From Cyanobacteria bacterium UBA3803 (GTDB lineage: Bacteria > Cyanobacteriota > Vampirovibrionia > Gastranaerophilales > Gastranaerophilaceae): DNA of 7,650 nt. Location of the stretch: positions 1 through 7,650 of the forward strand of contig DFEL01000130.1 of NCBI GenBank assembly GCA_002369055.1. Reading direction: 5' to 3'. The notes under the pieces were generated by a model, which saw nothing but the letters and a program-made list of their open reading frames with translations, ran no database searches and was not told the DNA's origin. Both the position numbers and the translations under genes were made by a program. How positions within the stretch are numbered: the stretch's first letter is position 1; each line of letters opens with the position of its first letter. Positions 6,201-7,650 of this stretch are shown here, in pieces.

Positions 6201-7049
6201 TTGTATATTTTCATATAAATTTTGTGCATCAACAGATAATTTTGACGTATTTTGCAAAACTTGAGGTTTTTCATTAATTAAATTTTCAAACTTTTTATAA
6301 ATATTTTTATCGGCACTTAAATATCCTGTTCTACTCGAGCCATAATCATCACATGCAACAAAAAATCTTGTTAATTGAGGTTTTAAGTATGACAAAAAAT
6401 CATAACAAACAGGAGTTATTTCATCAGCATCATCAACCAATACATATTTTATTCTATTAAAAATATCTGTATTTTTATATAAATAATTAAACAAAAGTGT
6501 TTGTCTTAAATAATCAAAACTTCTTAAATTCAAGGTTTTTGAAAGTAATGATTTTATAGCTTTTTGAGTATCCTCTGAAAAACCTTCTTTCAAAACTTTT
6601 TCAGAACGCCATTTTACATCTTCATCAGTTAAGTTATTTTGAATAATTAATGAATAGCGTCTAAAAAGCTGCTGTAATAATGATTTTTTAGAATTATAAC
6701 CTTCAAATTTTACATCTTTAATTATATCCTTTAATAAAAACTGCGAAATTTCCAAACCAATCATATTTGGGATAATAGCAGTTTTACCGCTTTTTAGCAT
6801 ATTTTCCAAACATGCCCAATTATCAATAACAGTGTTATAAACCAGTCCAAAAAATGAATATATTTGCAGCTTTTCAATGCAAGAAACATTAAATAGCGGC
6901 AAAACACTATTTATAAAATTTTCTTTTGCTGAAGAATTATTTACAAGCACAAGAATTTCATTTGAAGAAATGCCCGAGTTTATCAGTCGGGCATATTCTT
7001 CAATTAATATTTGAGTTTTATTTGAGGAAACAGAACCATTGATTAGCAT
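3198..7049 (-). CDS. Double SF1 (UvrD/AddA-like) helicase with an eroded N-terminal and an intact C-terminal motor
   Basis: 1283 residues. The C-terminal half (about 630-1283) has all UvrD-family motifs: N-x-Q (636-638), Walker A AVPGAGKTT (653-661, K659), Ia VLTYMESAARNF (682-693), STIHGLALRIL (711-721), II IIEDEAQD (838-845), III CGDINQA (867-873), IV SQRCC with R903, V VMTYHKSKGDEFDYVFIP (1170-1187), and VI LRLLYVAITRAK (1237-1248, R1246). The N-terminal half (about 1-620) has the same architecture in weakened form: GSVSSNKT (5-12, Asn for the last Gly), YSFFGLVY (64-71), VDDADE (205-210) as motif II, VACDD (231-235) as III, YPSDIAIVTP (321-330) as the domain-2A strand, and a motif V region (516-548) with no recognisable signature. 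This resembles AddB/RecC-like inactive modules joined to an AddA/RecB-like motor. No nuclease domain is fused; the nuclease is the next gene. The start overlaps thrS by 7 nt with no clear Shine-Dalgarno, so translation is probably coupled to thrS. Likely role: unwinding and processing of DNA ends in repair. Confidence 0.85.
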   Translation of the reverse strand: MLINGSVSSNKTQILIEEYARLINSGISSNEILVLVNNSSAKENFINSVLPLFNVSCIEKLQIYSFFGLVYNTVIDNWACLENMLKSGKTAIIPNMIGLEISQFLLKDIIKDVKFEGYNSKKSLLQQLFRRYSLIIQNNLTDEDVKWRSEKVLKEGFSEDTQKAIKSLLSKTLNLRSFDYLRQTLLFNYLYKNTDIFNRIKYVLVDDADEITPVCYDFLSYLKPQLTRFFVACDDYGSSRTGYLSADKNIYKKFENLINEKPQVLQNTSKLSVDAQNLYENIQLGKNSNLKYFSCISPSKRASMIDLAILRVKDILQKGFYPSDIAIVTPIIDDMLKFSLRENVKNANLLFLSGNEKLIQNPYVHSALTILKLNTDLKNNLTEYDLRIILSDILEIPIRHCKAILEQFSKNKKLIDYEFNHSDYTEKYSKFKFLVEALKNSNLRLSEQVYKIYNEIFDFRMATKNEINKFSFFIKELQDFEDVFGTGLDKVNVILQIENSVIAENPYSTMEIGETDLIIATPQKIIDNQIKTKFQLWLDVSSSEWVKSDTGPLYNAWVFQADWNKDKYTIEDDITLARQKTARVLRKLTLCTKEYIYTYSSLFDGSGIENFGGIEQYLKQNEEQSKSTSFKFTPRNDQKPVLEYKGGKMAISAVPGAGKTTILLALIIKLLNEGINPENIFVLTYMESAARNFRERIKSINTENSKLPNISTIHGLALRILKDNSNFERLGFSSDFEICDDSQRGGIVQRVAKELKLSKYEIEDYDRAISVFKLGGGVLPKENGNLKIKKFIDFYNKYQSELIAQNLIDYDDMLLSSVKLLKENEDILNHYQDICKYIIEDEAQDSSSIQQQLIGLLSSKNKNLIRCGDINQAITTTFSNADTDGFRKFIKESQSVEMDCSQRCCHDVWKLANNLIIMAEKKEEYKNAFYRIFMKPVESKNPISEKAVKSFIFENGFAEKNYIIKQIKDILTKNPKATIGILLRSNYQVGNWLSFVTNSGFKSISRSECLAQKNVYRTIYAVLKMIESPFDNEVIASSYEILAENGFYKPRLQVEIRNLEQPFVLSDVDEMNIDLATYYWDVVYWLSFSYVPIEELAVKIGLNYHKSDIEKSNVYLISTLIKRLSSSNKDFTSILEKLDALAKRPNLSGFKFFSEEDESDREFLEGKIQVMTYHKSKGDEFDYVFIPELTEKSLPFDIKQMELKKNSDFIEQIRQLNPCYKCKSETDLKKEQIAENLRLLYVAITRAKMQITFTVAKETKTYGKVQQQTPNIIFEKLLKGVSK
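3209..3215 (-). promoter_or_regulatory. Strong ribosome-binding site of the nuclease gene inside the helicase end
   Basis: The minus strand carries AAAGGAG seven nt before the nuclease ATG (3201-3199), within the last codons of the helicase gene. Together with the ATGA overlap it fixes the nuclease start. It contrasts with the helicase gene, which has no such site, so the nuclease may be translated more efficiently than the helicase. Confidence 0.75.
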
Positions 7050-7650
7050 TTTCTGGTTTTAATTTCATCCATAATCATATCAACAAATTCATCCACGGAT
7101 TTAGTACCGATTTGACCAACACCTCTTTGTCTTACGGCAACAGAATTTGATTCTTGTTCTTTATCACCTACCACTACAACATAAGGAACCTTTTTATCCT
7201 GCAAGTTTTCTCTTATTCTGTAATTCATGCTTTCTGAACGGTCATCAAGTAATGCTCTTATACCGTTATCACGAAGTTTTTTATAAACTTTTTCCGCAAA
7301 ATCAGCATGCTTTTCATTTGAAATAGGAACGACAGAAACTTGTGTAGGTGCAAGCCAAGTAGGAAAAGCACCTGCAAAGTGTTCAATTAAAATACCGTGG
7401 AAACGTTCCATTGAACCAAATATTACACGGTGAAGCATTACAGGTGTTTTTAATTGTCCGTCTTTATCCTGATATTTAATGTCAAATCTTTCAGGTAAAT
7501 TAAAGTCTAATTGAATTGTTGCACATTGCCAAGTTCTGCCGATTGCATCTTTAACTTTGAAGTCAATTTTTGGACCATAAAATGCTCCGTCGCCTTCGTT
7601 TATGTCATATTTCATGCCACGTCTGTCCATTGCTTCTTTCAAACCTGCTT
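7043..7650 (-). CDS. thrS: Threonyl-tRNA synthetase, C-terminal third (5' end outside window)
   Basis: About 202 codons are present; the frame stays open to the window edge (residues AGL precede KEAMDRRG), so no start lies in the window. The visible part carries the class II signatures EGDGAFYGPKIDF and RTWQCATIQLDFNLPERF, then motif 3 with VMLHRVIFGSMERF and LIEHFAGAFPTWLAP. The His of MLHR matches the third zinc ligand of E. coli ThrRS (H511), and the Arg of SMERF is the motif 3 Arg. The last 100 residues, from TQVSVVPI, form the HGTP-type anticodon-binding domain, with DDRSESMNYRIRE and VPYVVVVGDKEQ. The enzyme charges tRNA-Thr in the cytoplasm; the zinc site selects threonine over valine. 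The stop codon (7045-7043) lies inside the start of the helicase gene. The cysteine and first histidine zinc ligands, the editing domain and the TGS domain would be outside the window. Confidence 0.97.
   Translation of the reverse strand, partial: AGLKEAMDRRGMKYDINEGDGAFYGPKIDFKVKDAIGRTWQCATIQLDFNLPERFDIKYQDKDGQLKTPVMLHRVIFGSMERFHGILIEHFAGAFPTWLAPTQVSVVPISNEKHADFAEKVYKKLRDNGIRALLDDRSESMNYRIRENLQDKKVPYVVVVGDKEQESNSVAVRQRGVGQIGTKSVDEFVDMIMDEIKTRKC

Noticed and set aside
7640..7642. A TTG codon that could be read as the start of a short 199-residue protein.
   Set aside because: The frame continues upstream to the window edge, and the residues on both sides match the interior of threonyl-tRNA synthetase, so this is an internal leucine.

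Overview
The window looks like an AT-rich bacterial chromosome fragment in which every gene I can support lies on the minus strand. Transcription therefore runs from high to low coordinates. The protein style (rich in Lys, Asn and Ile), a SpoIID-type wall enzyme, and a pair of about 200-residue proteins of no family I recognise would fit a gut member of Vampirovibrionia/Melainabacteria (Gastranaerophilales). A low-GC Firmicute is the main alternative. This placement is inferred from style only and has not been tested by any search.

In transcription order, the first block (7650 to 2563) is the 3' third of thrS (threonyl-tRNA synthetase), a 1283-residue double SF1 helicase, and a 212-residue RecB/Cas4-like PD-(D/E)XK nuclease. 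thrS and the helicase gene overlap by 7 nt, and the helicase and nuclease genes overlap by 4 nt (ATGA). This is a tightly coupled unit. The helicase has two UvrD-like halves: an N-terminal half with eroded motifs, and a C-terminal half with intact motifs. Together with the separate nuclease it resembles an AddAB/AdnAB/RecBCD-type DNA-end processing machine with its parts rearranged. This is the most interesting item in the window.

A 138-nt gap (2425-2562) follows, with a weak candidate terminator and promoter-like hexamers. The second block (2424 to 253) is two tandem paralogous proteins of unknown function (211 and 198 aa, 20 nt apart), then, after a further 52 nt, an exported compact SpoIID/LytB-type putative peptidoglycan lytic transglycosylase. 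An inverted repeat with the Shine-Dalgarno in its loop sits directly before the SpoIID-like start.

The last 252 bases hold a well-formed sigma-70-type promoter, preceded by a nested A/T-rich inverted repeat. The promoter reads into a gene encoding a histone-like HU protein, of which only the first 21 codons are present. I see no tRNA, rRNA, CRISPR array, insertion sequence or attachment site. No gene-free stretch exceeds 300 bases.
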